A DNA stretch of 64,000 nucleotides from Methylobacterium sp. NEAU K (GTDB taxonomy: Bacteria; Pseudomonadota; Alphaproteobacteria; Rhizobiales; Beijerinckiaceae): positions 248,001-312,000 of the forward strand of contig NZ_JAUYZJ010000001.1 of NCBI RefSeq assembly GCF_030700285.1, given 5' to 3'. Both the position numbers and the translations under genes were made by a program. Shown here one piece after another: positions 1-8,519 of the stretch (its first letter is position 1; each line of letters opens with the position of its first letter). Below the pieces are notes generated by a model. It saw only the letters and a list, made by a program, of their open reading frames with translations. It was not told where the DNA came from and made no database searches.

Positions 1-851
1 TAGAACTTGTTGATCCAGGGCGGCACCATCAGGAACGGGCGCCGCAGCACGGTCTCGGTGCTGGGTGCATACTGGATCAGCTCGATCAGGTCGTTGCGGA
101 ACACCACCTCGCCGGGCGTGACCGCCATGTTGCGCCCGACCTCGAACCCGCTCGGATCGGTCTGGCGCACCCGCAGCTGTCCGCCGCCGGCCTCGAGATC
201 CTCCTCGTACATCTTGAGGCCGCGCACCAGGTTGGCGCCGCTCTCCTGAAGGGTGTGGCGGATCAGCTCCGGGTTAGTCGGCAGGAAGTTCGACGGCGAG
301 AGCATGCTGGTGAGCTGGCGCAGGTAGAACTGCGCCTTGTGGCGCGTGCGTTCGTCGATCCCCTCGGCCTCGTCGACGAGGCTCTCGGCCCAGCGCGACG
401 CGATCAGGTAGCCCTGCTTGATGAAGTCGAAATACGGGTTCGTCGACCATTCGGCATGACTGAAGCGCCCGTCCCGGGGCTCGGGAACCGCCACGGGATC
501 GGTCTGCTGGCCCTGAAGGCGCAGGTAGGTGGAGCCCCAAAGCGCCAGGAAGGCTTGCGACAGCCGCGACTGGGCCTCGGCGCTCCGCTTCGGATCGGAG
601 AGCCACGCCTCGGCGATCTGGCCGAGGGTCTTCACCGCCTCGTTGACCTCCTCGGCCGGGCCGCCCGGCTGCGCCTCGGGCTTGAGCAGGCGGGCGGCGC
701 TGCGCCCTAGCGCCTCGACGAATTGGCCGGCATTGCGCGACAGGGCCTCGAAATCGGGCAGGGGCGCTGCCATGCCGTCCGGAATCGCGCCATTCGTGAC
801 GGGTTTCCGAGCGGCAGCCTGGTTCGGCGCCTGCGTTTGCGGGCTCGTCAC
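1..851 (-). CDS. phaC: Poly(3-hydroxyalkanoate) synthase, class I (N-terminal part, runs off left edge)
   Basis: PhaC polymerises (R)-3-hydroxybutyryl-CoA into PHB on granules. The frame stays open from 851 to the window edge, about 283 codons. Family signatures of the N-terminal domain are visible: an N-terminal FEALSRNAGQFVEALGRSA stretch, RFSHAEWSTNPYFDFIKQGY, and at the window edge ELIQYAPSTETVLRRPF followed by VPPWINKF. The lipase-box cysteine and the catalytic Asp and His lie beyond the window. I chose the GTG at 851 because GGGAGG sits a few bases upstream; an in-frame ATG at about 773 is the alternative. The precursor-making genes phaA and phaB and the regulator phaR are about 54 kb away, so synthesis genes are split into two loci. 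Confidence 0.9.
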   Translation of the reverse strand, partial: MTSPQTQAPNQAAARKPVTNGAIPDGMAAPLPDFEALSRNAGQFVEALGRSAARLLKPEAQPGGPAEEVNEAVKTLGQIAEAWLSDPKRSAEAQSRLSQAFLALWGSTYLRLQGQQTDPVAVPEPRDGRFSHAEWSTNPYFDFIKQGYLIASRWAESLVDEAEGIDERTRHKAQFYLRQLTSMLSPSNFLPTNPELIRHTLQESGANLVRGLKMYEEDLEAGGGQLRVRQTDPSGFEVGRNMAVTPGEVVFRNDLIELIQYAPSTETVLRRPFLMVPPWINKF

Positions 852-992
852 GCGTGCCTCCCTGTGCGGTGTATCGGCCCGACCGTCGGTGAGCCTCGTT
901 TCCGACAAATTAAGGAGCGAGCGAGAGGTTGCGCCAGCCCGATCGCGGATGTCGCCGAAACATCCGCTCGATCTTCTCATGGTCCTGCGCTC

Positions 993-1400
993 ATGCATCG
1001 CGCCTTTTTGAACACCGTCACGCCAGCCGATCGGCCGATCGGCGGCTGGGGACCGGCGCGCGGCCTCGCCCTGACGGCCCTGGCCCTGCTGGCCGTGCCG
1101 CTCGCGGCCTGTTCGGGCGACGCGGTGCGCACCCTCGCCACCGACGCGGGCTATGGCCCGAGAGTCGTGGCGGCGCCGAATTTCGTGGCCGAATCGCGGG
1201 GCCGGGAAACGCCCGACTTCATGCCGGTGGGCGTCGATGCGCCGAAGCGCCCGGTCCGCGCCAAGTCGATCGAGAAGCAGAAGGCCCTGCAGGCCGAACT
1301 CGAGGGCGCCCGCGGGCGCAACGAGACCCGCGGGCGCGCCGCCGAGAGCGCCGGCCGCGGCGCCGCGGCCGCGATCAAGCCGGCCCCGGTGGCGCAATAG
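993..1400 (+). CDS. Small lipoprotein, function unknown
   Basis: 135-residue protein with a hydrophobic N-terminal stretch ending in the lipobox LAAC (Cys near residue 36), so it is probably lipid-anchored to the envelope. The mature part is Ala/Arg/Glu-rich with a lysine- and glutamate-rich helical segment and no recognisable domain. It lies divergently from phaC, with about 140 bp between the starts, and just upstream of alaC. I took the ATG at 993 as start because it places the signal peptide at the N-terminus; the frame is open further upstream without a better signal. Confidence 0.65.
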   Translation: MHRAFLNTVTPADRPIGGWGPARGLALTALALLAVPLAACSGDAVRTLATDAGYGPRVVAAPNFVAESRGRETPDFMPVGVDAPKRPVRAKSIEKQKALQAELEGARGRNETRGRAAESAGRGAAAAIKPAPVAQ

Positions 1401-1511
1401 CCGCCCGGTCCGGCCCGGATTTTTGTGGGTCGGCGGCGGCGCGCAACTCTGATAGAGCGATTCCTTCGCGCGACCGGCATGAACGAGAGACGCCAGATTC
1501 GGGACGCGCCG

Positions 1512-2741
1512 ATGGACACGCCGATGACCGACTTCCACCGCATCAAGCGCCTGCCGCCCTACGTGTTCGAGCAGGTCAACCGGATCAAGGCCACCGCCCG
1601 GGCGCAGGGCGCCGACATCATCGATCTCGGCATGGGCAACCCCGACCTCGACGCCCCCAAGCACGTCATCGCCAAGCTGTGCGAGACGGCCGGACGCCCC
1701 CGCACCGACCGCTACTCGGCCTCCAAGGGCATCGCCGGCCTGCGCAAGGCCCAGGCCGGCTACTACCAGCGCCGCTTCGGCGTGAGCCTCAACCCCGACA
1801 CGCAGGTGGTGGCGACGCTGGGCTCGAAGGAAGGCTTTGCCAACATGGCCCAGGCGATCACCGCGCCGGGCGACGTGGTGCTGGTGCCGAACCCGAGCTA
1901 CCCGATCCACGCCTTCGGCTTCCTGATGGCCGGCGGCGTGATCCGCTCCGTGCCCGCCGAGCCGACCCCGGCGATGTTCCCGGCGCTGGAGCGGGCCATG
2001 CGCCACTCGATCCCGAAGCCCGTGGCCCTGGTGGTCTGCTACCCGTCGAACCCGACCGCCTACGTGGCGGATCTGGATTTCTACCGGGACCTCGTGGCCT
2101 TTGCGAAGCAGCACGAGCTGATCCTGCTCTCGGACCTCGCCTACGCGGAAGTCTATTTCGACGGCAACCCGCCGCCCTCCGTCCTGCAGGTCCCGGGTGC
2201 GATCGACTGCACGGTTGAGTTCACTTCCCTCTCGAAGACCTACTCCATGGCCGGCTGGCGCATGGGCTTCGCGGTGGGCAACGAACGCTTGCTGGCGGCG
2301 CTCTCCCGGGTGAAGTCGTATCTGGATTACGGCGCCTTCACGCCGATCCAGGTCGCTGCGACCGCCGCCCTCAACGGTCCGGACGACTGCATTCACGAGA
2401 TGCGCGCCACCTATCGGAAGCGGCGCGACGCGCTGGTGGAATCCTTCGGCAAGGCCGGCTGGACCATCCCGTCGCCCGCGGCCTCGATGTTCGCCTGGGT
2501 CCCGATCCCGGAGCGCTACCGGGAGATGGGGAGCCTGGAATTCTCGAAGCTGCTGCTGGAGAAGTCCGACGTGGCGGTGGCGCCGGGCATCGGCTTCGGC
2601 GAGTTCGGCGACGAGTACGTGCGCATCGCGCTGGTGGAGAACGAGCAGCGCATCCGGCAGGCCGCGCGCAACATCCGCCGGTTCTTCGACGGCGGCGACA
2701 AGACCCTGCACAACGTCGTGCCGATGGCCCGGGCCGTCTGA
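1512..2741 (+). CDS. alaC: PLP-dependent aminotransferase, AlaC-type (glutamate-pyruvate transaminase)
   Basis: Class I/II fold-type I aminotransferase of 409 residues. It matches E. coli AlaC along its length as I recall that protein: the N-terminal RLPPYVFEQVN, the substrate loop DIIDLGMGNPD, VLVPNPSYPIH, SNPTAY, the PLP-lysine motif SLSKTYSMAGWRMG, and the C-terminal SPGIGFG-like APGIGFGEFGDEYVRIAL. Expected reaction: pyruvate plus glutamate to alanine plus 2-oxoglutarate in the cytoplasm. Many databases label such proteins LL-diaminopimelate aminotransferase, so that is the main alternative. Possible starts are at 1479, 1512 and 1524; 1512 has GGGA at a suitable distance. No operon partner is evident. 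Confidence 0.85.
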   Translation: MDTPMTDFHRIKRLPPYVFEQVNRIKATARAQGADIIDLGMGNPDLDAPKHVIAKLCETAGRPRTDRYSASKGIAGLRKAQAGYYQRRFGVSLNPDTQVVATLGSKEGFANMAQAITAPGDVVLVPNPSYPIHAFGFLMAGGVIRSVPAEPTPAMFPALERAMRHSIPKPVALVVCYPSNPTAYVADLDFYRDLVAFAKQHELILLSDLAYAEVYFDGNPPPSVLQVPGAIDCTVEFTSLSKTYSMAGWRMGFAVGNERLLAALSRVKSYLDYGAFTPIQVAATAALNGPDDCIHEMRATYRKRRDALVESFGKAGWTIPSPAASMFAWVPIPERYREMGSLEFSKLLLEKSDVAVAPGIGFGEFGDEYVRIALVENEQRIRQAARNIRRFFDGGDKTLHNVVPMARAV

Positions 2742-2908
2742 GGCGCGTCCGGAAGGGACCTCGGCTCGGGTGAGCCCGGGCCGGTTCGATTGTTGCCGCC
2801 GGGCGACAGGCTCCGTCAAAGGCGCCGTCGCCCCGCGCCGGAGCTTGTCAGGGCGCATCGCGATGCGCAGGGTCAGGTGCGGGGGTCTTCCCGCGTTCCG
2901 AGTGTTGC

Positions 2909-3121
2909 ATGCGCCGCCTCAACCTCATCGCCGCCCTGCTGCTTGCCGCTGCGATCTCGGCCTGCGCGCCGAACCCGATCATCGCCCGGGACCCAGTGCC
3001 GGCGCCGGGCCCGATGGATGCCTATCGCTGCGACTCGAAGCCGTTGCCGCTCAACGCCTTCATGTCCGATTGCCGGGCCGTGCCCGTAGCCCCACAGGCG
3101 GTCGTCCGCGCCCGCGGCTGA
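2909..3121 (+). CDS. Small lipoprotein, function unknown
   Basis: 70-residue protein with a positively charged N-terminus, a hydrophobic run and the lipobox ISAC, followed by a short Pro-rich tail with two further cysteines. It is probably an envelope lipoprotein. No domain is recognised. It is a single gene between alaC and the next exported protein, in the same direction as both. Confidence 0.55.
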   Translation: MRRLNLIAALLLAAAISACAPNPIIARDPVPAPGPMDAYRCDSKPLPLNAFMSDCRAVPVAPQAVVRARG

Positions 3122-3234
3122 CCGGGCCGCGAATTTCCGGTCACCGATCGGTCCGCATGCATCGGACGGGCCGCCCGCGATCGGATAGACTCAAGGCTTG
3201 ATGCCGGCTCGCCCGGCCCGTTACGGAGCATCGC

Positions 3235-3594
3235 GTGAGCACCAAGACCCTGATCGCCGCCGGACTGCTCGCCCTCGGCGCCGGACAGGGCGCGTCGGCC
3301 GCGGACGCGGTCTACCCGCCCGCCCGGTACCAGCCGCGCGCCTTCGTGTTCGTCGCCCCCAACGGCCCGACGGTTCTGCAGACCGAAGGCGGGTACCAGC
3401 CGGTCGTGCCGCCCGGGCGCCCCGATCTCGCCGTGCCGCCGGTCCCGGTGGCCGAGGTGATGAACGGCGGTGGATTCGGCTACACCGGGTTCGACTATTA
3501 CAACGACCAGCTCACGGAGGGTCGTTTCGGCGCGCAGAGGCGCCCGAAGGAGTACGTGATCGCCCCGTCCTACATCGTGCCGCCGCGCTACTGA
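3235..3594 (+). CDS. Exported protein, function unknown
   Basis: 119-residue protein starting with GTG. A clear Sec signal peptide ends near ASAADA (about residue 22). The mature part is rich in Pro, Tyr and Gly, with segments such as YPPARYQPRAFVFV and GGGFGYTGFDYYND, which suggests an extended periplasmic or surface protein. It has no cysteine and no catalytic motif. Function is not recognised. It lies upstream of prfB with a gap of about 170 bp. Confidence 0.6.
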   Translation: MSTKTLIAAGLLALGAGQGASAADAVYPPARYQPRAFVFVAPNGPTVLQTEGGYQPVVPPGRPDLAVPPVPVAEVMNGGGFGYTGFDYYNDQLTEGRFGAQRRPKEYVIAPSYIVPPRY

Positions 3595-3763
3595 GGGCGG
3601 CGCCGTCGTCATCGCGCGGCTCCGTGCAGCCGGGGCGTCGGCGACTTTCAATCGCGCGCCGCCCTTCGCTCGATACGGCGGTGCGACGGCCCGCCGTTTA
3701 CAGGGCGGCCCCCGGGCGGTATCACCCCGGCCCGACACATCCACCTCATTCCCGAAAAACCAG

Positions 3764-4892
3764 ATGCGCGCCGAGATCGAGCAAGCCTCGGATGCCGCCA
3801 AGCAGTCTATAGGGCTGCTGAGGAGGCATCTTTGACTGGGATACCGTCGATAAACGCCTCGCGGAGCTGAACGCGGCGTCCGAGAATCCGGACCTTTGGA
3901 ACGACGCCGAGGCCGCGCAGAAGGTCATGCGCGATCGCCAGCAGCTCGACGAGGCGGTGTCCGCCATCCGCAAGCTGGAGCGCGACCTTGAGGACGGCGC
4001 GACGCTGATCGAACTCGGCGAGATGGAGGGCGACGAGTCCTCGATCCGCGAGGGCGAGGCCGCGATCCTCGCCGTCGAGAAGGAGGCGGCGAGCCGGCAG
4101 GTCGAGACCCTGCTGTCTGGCGAGGCCGACGGCTTCGACACCTATCTCGAGGTCCATGCCGGTGCCGGCGGCACCGAGAGCCAGGACTGGGCCAACATGC
4201 TCCAGCGCATGTATGCGCGCTGGGCCGAGCGTCGGAAATACAAGGTCGATATCGTCGAGTGGTCCGATGGTGAGGAGGCCGGGATCAAGGGCGCCACGCT
4301 CCTGATCAAGGGCCACAACGCCTACGGCTGGCTCAAGACGGAGTCCGGCGTGCACCGGCTGGTGCGGATCTCGCCCTACGATTCCAGCGCGCGGCGGCAC
4401 ACGAGCTTCGCGAGCGTCTGGGTCTATCCGGTGATCGACGACAGGATCGAGATCGAGATCAAGGAATCCGATTGCCGGATCGACACCTACCGGTCGTCGG
4501 GTGCCGGCGGCCAGCACGTCAACACCACCGACTCGGCGGTGCGCATCACCCACAACCCGACCGGGATCGTGGTGGCGTGCCAGCAGGAGCGCTCCCAGCA
4601 CAAGAACCGGGCCACCGCCTGGAACATGCTGCGCGCCCGGCTCTACGAGGCCGAGCTGAAGAAGCGCGAGGAGAAGGCCAACGCGGAGGCCGCGGCCAAG
4701 ACCGATATCGGCTGGGGCCACCAGATCCGCTCCTACGTGCTCCAGCCCTATCAGCTCGTGAAGGACCTGCGCACCGGCACCCAGTCGACCGACCCGGACG
4801 AGGTGCTCGACGGCGCCCTCGACCCGTTCATGGAGGCCTCCCTGGCCCAACGGGTCTACGGCGGCGGAGAGGCGGTCGAGGACATCGACTGA
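3764..4892 (+). CDS. prfB: Peptide chain release factor 2, made by programmed +1 frameshift
   Basis: RF2 terminates translation at UGA and UAA. Reading starts at the ATG at 3764 and runs 23 codons to an in-frame TGA at 3833-3835. Skipping one base continues with GAC at 3834 (join 3764..3832, 3834..4892), giving 375 residues, the normal RF2 size. The second part has the GGQ loop SGAGGQHVN for peptidyl-tRNA hydrolysis and the stop-recognition tripeptide as SPY (usually SPF) in [12 protein letters not shown]. The gene therefore autoregulates: low RF2 lets ribosomes shift instead of stopping. It is convergent with the gamma-glutamyltransferase gene, with a hairpin between them. Confidence 0.95.
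3821..3836 (+). promoter_or_regulatory. RF2 programmed frameshift site
   Basis: Internal Shine-Dalgarno-like AGGAGG at 3821-3826, three bases, then CTT TGA C (slippery CUU with UGA at 3833-3835). This is the canonical layout in which the internal SD pushes the ribosome +1 when RF2 is scarce. The E. coli element has the same spacing. Confidence 0.93.
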
Positions 4893-4907
4893 GTTGGCCG
4901 ACGGGCT

Positions 4908-4933
4908 TCCCCTCCCCAGATCGGGGGAGGGGA
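4908..4933. terminator. Hairpin between convergent prfB and ggt
   Basis: Perfect 10-bp stem (4908-4917 with 4924-4933) and a 6-nt loop lying between the two convergent stop codons. Neither side has a good T run, so it may act as a bidirectional 3'-end stabiliser rather than a strict intrinsic terminator. Confidence 0.5.
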
Positions 4934-4941
4934 CAGCCTCC

Positions 4942-6573
4942 TCAATATCCCAGCGCCGACCCGTCCTTGCGCGGATCTGATCCCGCCACCAGCGTGCCGG
5001 CCTTGCGGTCGATCCAGATGATCTGGCCTCCGCCCAGCGGCAGGGGGGCGCGGATGGCCGGGTGGCCGCGCTCTGCGAGTGCCGCCATCACGGAATCGGG
5101 AATACCCCCCTCCAGCTCCAGGCTGCCCCCGTAGGCGAAGCTGCGGGGGGCATCCAGCGCCTCCTGCACGTCGAGACTTCGGTCCAGGATGCCGGTGAGC
5201 AGCTCGACATGGCCCATCGCCTGATAATGGCCGCCCATGACGCCGAAGGGTGCGATGGCCCGGCCGTCCTTCATCAGCATGCCTGGGATGATCGTGTGCA
5301 TCGGCCGCTTGCCCGGCCCGACGCTGTTCGGGTGTCCGGCCTCCGTGCGGAACGACAGGCCGCGGTTGTGCAGCAGCACGCCGCTCTCCGGCGCCAGGAT
5401 GCCCGAACCGAAGCCCTGGAACACCGAGTTGATCAGCGAGAGCGCGTTGCCGTCCCGGTCGACCACGCAGAGGTAGACCGTGTCCTTGTGCGCGCGCCCT
5501 TCCGCGACCTCCCGGGCGATCTCGGGATAGATCTCCGGCGCCCTTGCCCGGCCCATGTCGATCGTCCCGTGGGCGGCGGCCTTCCAGGCATCCGAGAGCA
5601 GATGCTCCACCGGCACCTTCGCGAGCGCGGCGTCCCCGAACAGGACGTCGCGGTGGTGATAGGCCTGCTTGCAGGTCTCGGCGAAGAGGTGAAGCCGGTC
5701 GAGGTCCGACAGCGCGCCCACATCGTAGTGGGAGAGCACGTTGAACATCATCAGCGCGGCGAGCCCCTGGCCGGCGGGCGGGCACTCGTAGACGTCGTAG
5801 CCGCGGTAGCGGGTCGAGACCGGCACGACCACGTCGGGCCGCGCGGCCGCGAAGTCGTCGAGGGTGTGCAGGCCGCCGAGTGCGGTGAGGCGGCCGACGA
5901 TGTCTTCGGCCACCGGCCCCGCGTAGAAGCCGCGCGGGCCCGCTTCCGCGATTCGCCGGAGCGTCGCTGCGAGCTTCGGCAGGCGGAAGACGCTGCCGAT
6001 CGCCGGGGCTTGGCCGCCGGGCAGGTAGGTTACGGCGGCGTAGGGGTCGCCGGCGACCCGGGGCACGCAGCGCTGCCAGTCCCAGCCGACCCGCTGCTGG
6101 ATCACGAACCCGTCCTCGGCGTAGCGGATCGCCGGCTGGAGCAGCTCGCCGAAAGAGCGGGTGCCGTATTCGCGCACCAGCAGGTCCCAGGCACCGATCG
6201 CGCCCGGCACGGTGACGGCGTGCGGCGAGGTCGGTGTGATGGCGATTCCATGCTCCGCGTACCAGTCCGGCGTCGCGGCGGCGGGCGCCCGCCCCGAGCC
6301 GTCGATCGCGATCGGCACCGAGGCGCCGGCGGGGGCGTAGAGCGCGAAGCAGTCGCCGCCGATGCCGGTCATCAGCGGGTCGACCACGCATTGCACGGCC
6401 ACGGCCGCGATCCCGGCATCGACGGCGTTGCCGCCTGCGCGCAGGACCTCGATGGCCGCCAGCGTCGAGAGCGGGTGCGAGGTCGCGACCGCGGCATTGG
6501 CGGCGTAGACCGGTGAACGCCCGGGTGCGGAGAAGTCTCTCACGGGAAAACCTGCCTTGTCCGATCGATTCAT
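4942..6573 (-). CDS. ggt: Gamma-glutamyltransferase family protein (Ntn hydrolase)
   Basis: 543-residue protein of the GGT/cephalosporin acylase family, which transfers or hydrolyses gamma-glutamyl groups and self-cleaves at a Thr. N-terminal domain landmarks are AAIEVLRAGGNAVDAGIAAV and DPLMTGIGGDCFA. The probable cleavage Thr is in KDTVYLCVVDRDGN, followed by the small subunit with FQGFGSGILAPESG and GVMGGHYQAMGHVEL. The start at 6573 (MNRSDK) follows GGGGAGGAG; an upstream ATG at 6618 lacks this. I see no signal peptide, so a cytoplasmic location is likely, unlike periplasmic E. coli Ggt. Substrate cannot be read from sequence. Confidence 0.85.
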   Translation of the reverse strand: MNRSDKAGFPVRDFSAPGRSPVYAANAAVATSHPLSTLAAIEVLRAGGNAVDAGIAAVAVQCVVDPLMTGIGGDCFALYAPAGASVPIAIDGSGRAPAAATPDWYAEHGIAITPTSPHAVTVPGAIGAWDLLVREYGTRSFGELLQPAIRYAEDGFVIQQRVGWDWQRCVPRVAGDPYAAVTYLPGGQAPAIGSVFRLPKLAATLRRIAEAGPRGFYAGPVAEDIVGRLTALGGLHTLDDFAAARPDVVVPVSTRYRGYDVYECPPAGQGLAALMMFNVLSHYDVGALSDLDRLHLFAETCKQAYHHRDVLFGDAALAKVPVEHLLSDAWKAAAHGTIDMGRARAPEIYPEIAREVAEGRAHKDTVYLCVVDRDGNALSLINSVFQGFGSGILAPESGVLLHNRGLSFRTEAGHPNSVGPGKRPMHTIIPGMLMKDGRAIAPFGVMGGHYQAMGHVELLTGILDRSLDVQEALDAPRSFAYGGSLELEGGIPDSVMAALAERGHPAIRAPLPLGGGQIIWIDRKAGTLVAGSDPRKDGSALGY

Positions 6574-6920
6574 ATGGGTCTCCTCCCCGGTCGACCCCCG
6601 GGCAGGCCCGCAGGTCATGGACCACCCACAGGGAGACGGAAGACCTTCGGCTCGACCTTATCAAAATGGCAGGTCCGGTGGGCTCGGGAAGTGGACGATC
6701 GGTGCGATTGAACTCATCGGACCCTCTGCCCGGTGGATAGAGCCAAGCCGCGTCGGCCGCCATCCGGTGCGCGGCATCCGCCGAGCCGGCAGGACAAGTC
6801 ATGCCTGTCTAAGCAATGATGAGGCGGCGCAGACCGTAAGATTCCAGTACAGGTCAGCGCTTGATCGAAATATTTTTCCGACATAATCAGCGTGTATCGT
6901 CAGGAACGGCAGAAAAATCG
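6574..6920. other. Intergenic region, divergent ggt and exported protein
   Basis: About 350 bp without a convincing gene. It must hold the promoters for both flanking divergent genes. The stretch 6830-6900 is AT-richer than its surroundings (for example GAAATATTTTTCCGACATAAT), compatible with a promoter for the gene at 6921. No palindromic operator or RNA gene was recognised. Confidence 0.4.
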
Positions 6921-7280
6921 ATGCGCTTGGTTATTCTCGCAGCCGCTGCTGCCTGCAGTGTGATCCTGGGCCCGATGCCCGTCTCCGCTCAAGACCATGC
7001 GCCGGGCGATCCAAGACGCAACCAAGCCGCGAAGCTCGCGGGGCTCGCGGGTTTCGTGAACCTCGAGTGCCCGGGCCTGCGCAGCGATCCGGCCCGCCTC
7101 AAGCAATCCGTCGAGGCGATGGGCGTGGACGCCGCGAACCTGGAGCAGGGCGAACTCCTTCTGGCGGCGAACGCCTATATCGAGGCGTACCGACGGGATG
7201 TCCCGGCAAGCTGTCGAAAGGCCGAGGCAATGTTCGGACCTGCGGGTTCGATCATCCCCGGCATGGTCGTTCCCCGGTAG
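6921..7280 (+). CDS. Small periplasmic protein, function unknown
   Basis: 119-residue protein with a signal peptide (hydrophobic run after MRLV, cleavage near VSAQD). The mature part carries two cysteines (in NLECPGL and PASCRKA), probably one disulfide, and is mostly helical. I chose the ATG at 6921 because it begins the signal peptide; the frame opens earlier. Its 3' end overlaps the 3' end of the convergent mxaB by 29 bp. A link to methanol oxidation is possible from position but not shown. Confidence 0.6.
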   Translation: MRLVILAAAAACSVILGPMPVSAQDHAPGDPRRNQAAKLAGLAGFVNLECPGLRSDPARLKQSVEAMGVDAANLEQGELLLAANAYIEAYRRDVPASCRKAEAMFGPAGSIIPGMVVPR

Positions 7281-8001
7281 ACCCGACCGGGGATTCGGCC
7301 CCCGGCCTTGACGGGGCTGCCCCATCCCGGGTGACCGCGATATGCAGGAGGTGGGCGAGACTGCTGGCCCCCAGCTTCTGCTTCATGCCCGACACGATGG
7401 TCGACACATTCCGGCGGCTCATCGACAGGCTGTTGGCGATCGCTGCGTTCGTCTTGCCTGATCCCAGAAGCGACAGGATCTGCAGCTCGCGCGCCGTCAG
7501 GCGCGAGAGGGGCGAAGACTTCGGGCCCCCGTTCAGCACGGCGATCCGCATCGCGAGATCGTGGGACAGGAAACTGTGCCCGGCCCCCACCGCCTCCAAC
7601 GCCTCATGGAAACGCGCCACCGCGGTGTCCTTCAGGACGAAGCCATGCGCCCCACACTCGATGGCCCGCGCGACGATCACCGGATCGTCGTGCATGCTGA
7701 AGGCGAGGATCCGGGTCGCCGGCTCGAGTGCCCGCACCCGGCGGATCAGCGAGAGGCCGGAGAGCCCCTGGTCCCGGAAGCTGAGGTCGGTCACGACGAG
7801 GCCGGGACGGTACCGGTGGAACGTTCGGTAGCCGGACACAATGTCCGACGCCTCGTAGACGGTCCCGACGCCCGCATCCTCGGCCAGGCGACGCAGGCCG
7901 CTGAGGACGACAGGGTGATCGTCGACGATCAACATCTCGGCGCGGGTGCGCGGTACGACCCGCACCGCGGGACGGTGGCACAGGGTCAGGTCCGTGCTCA
8001 C
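7252..8001 (-). CDS. mxaB: LuxR-family response regulator MxaB
   Basis: 249-residue two-domain regulator and the last gene of the mxa operon. The receiver domain (about 15-135) has acidic residues in LIVDDHP, the phosphoacceptor Asp in LVVTDLSF, and Lys in GFVLKDT. The C-terminal LuxR helix-turn-helix spans TARELQILSLLGSG to NVSTIVSGMKQKL. In Methylobacterium, MxaB is reported to be a response regulator affecting methanol dehydrogenase expression; identity here rests on family plus operon position. The GTG at 8001 overlaps the mxaH stop as GTGA, implying translational coupling. No partner kinase is in the window. Confidence 0.85.
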   Translation of the reverse strand: MSTDLTLCHRPAVRVVPRTRAEMLIVDDHPVVLSGLRRLAEDAGVGTVYEASDIVSGYRTFHRYRPGLVVTDLSFRDQGLSGLSLIRRVRALEPATRILAFSMHDDPVIVARAIECGAHGFVLKDTAVARFHEALEAVGAGHSFLSHDLAMRIAVLNGGPKSSPLSRLTARELQILSLLGSGKTNAAIANSLSMSRRNVSTIVSGMKQKLGASSLAHLLHIAVTRDGAAPSRPGAESPVGSTGERPCRG

Positions 8002-8519
8002 GGCTCGGTCCCCAGGACCGGGCGGGGCGCGGCCAGCCGCACCAGCGCGCCCGCGTGGTCGGCACCCTGGCTGCGGGCATTGTAATAGTGCTGGCACATC
8101 TCTCCGTAGAGGCTCTTCCGGCGTCCGCGCTCGGCCGCGATCCCGCCGAGCCCGTCGAGGATCGCGCGGTAATCCTCTCGGATGCCGGCTTCCGCAAGCA
8201 TCCGGCCGAGCTGGACGGTGCGGTTGGCGATCATGCGCGGATCCTCGATGAAGCCGTCGCGGGCGCGGGCGACGGCGGCGCCCATCGCGCGAACGCGGGT
8301 CTCGTCCGCGGCCAGGGCGTGCCCGGCCTCCCGCCCCGCCAGCCAGCGCGCCGGATCCGTCCCGTTCGTGGGCGAGAGCCAGGACGGCAGGCTGCTCTCC
8401 GCGGTGTTGGCGACCACCGCGCCCTCCGCGTCGGCGCGATCGTCCGAGCCCCGGTCGCAGGCGACCAGCGCGAGCAGGAGCGCGTAGGATACGGCCTGGC
8501 CGGGACCGATCCGGCTCAT
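7998..8519 (-). CDS. mxaH: Lipoprotein MxaH of the methanol oxidation operon
   Basis: 173-residue protein with signal peptide and lipobox LVAC, so probably lipid-anchored in the periplasm. The mature part is helical with no known catalytic motif (landmarks SLPSWLSPTNGTDPARWLAG and KSLYGEMCQHYYN). Named by position between mxaE and mxaB in the conserved order; its biochemical role is unknown. It overlaps mxaE by ATGA at its start and mxaB by GTGA at its end. Confidence 0.75.
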   Translation of the reverse strand: MSRIGPGQAVSYALLLALVACDRGSDDRADAEGAVVANTAESSLPSWLSPTNGTDPARWLAGREAGHALAADETRVRAMGAAVARARDGFIEDPRMIANRTVQLGRMLAEAGIREDYRAILDGLGGIAAERGRRKSLYGEMCQHYYNARSQGADHAGALVRLAAPRPVLGTEP

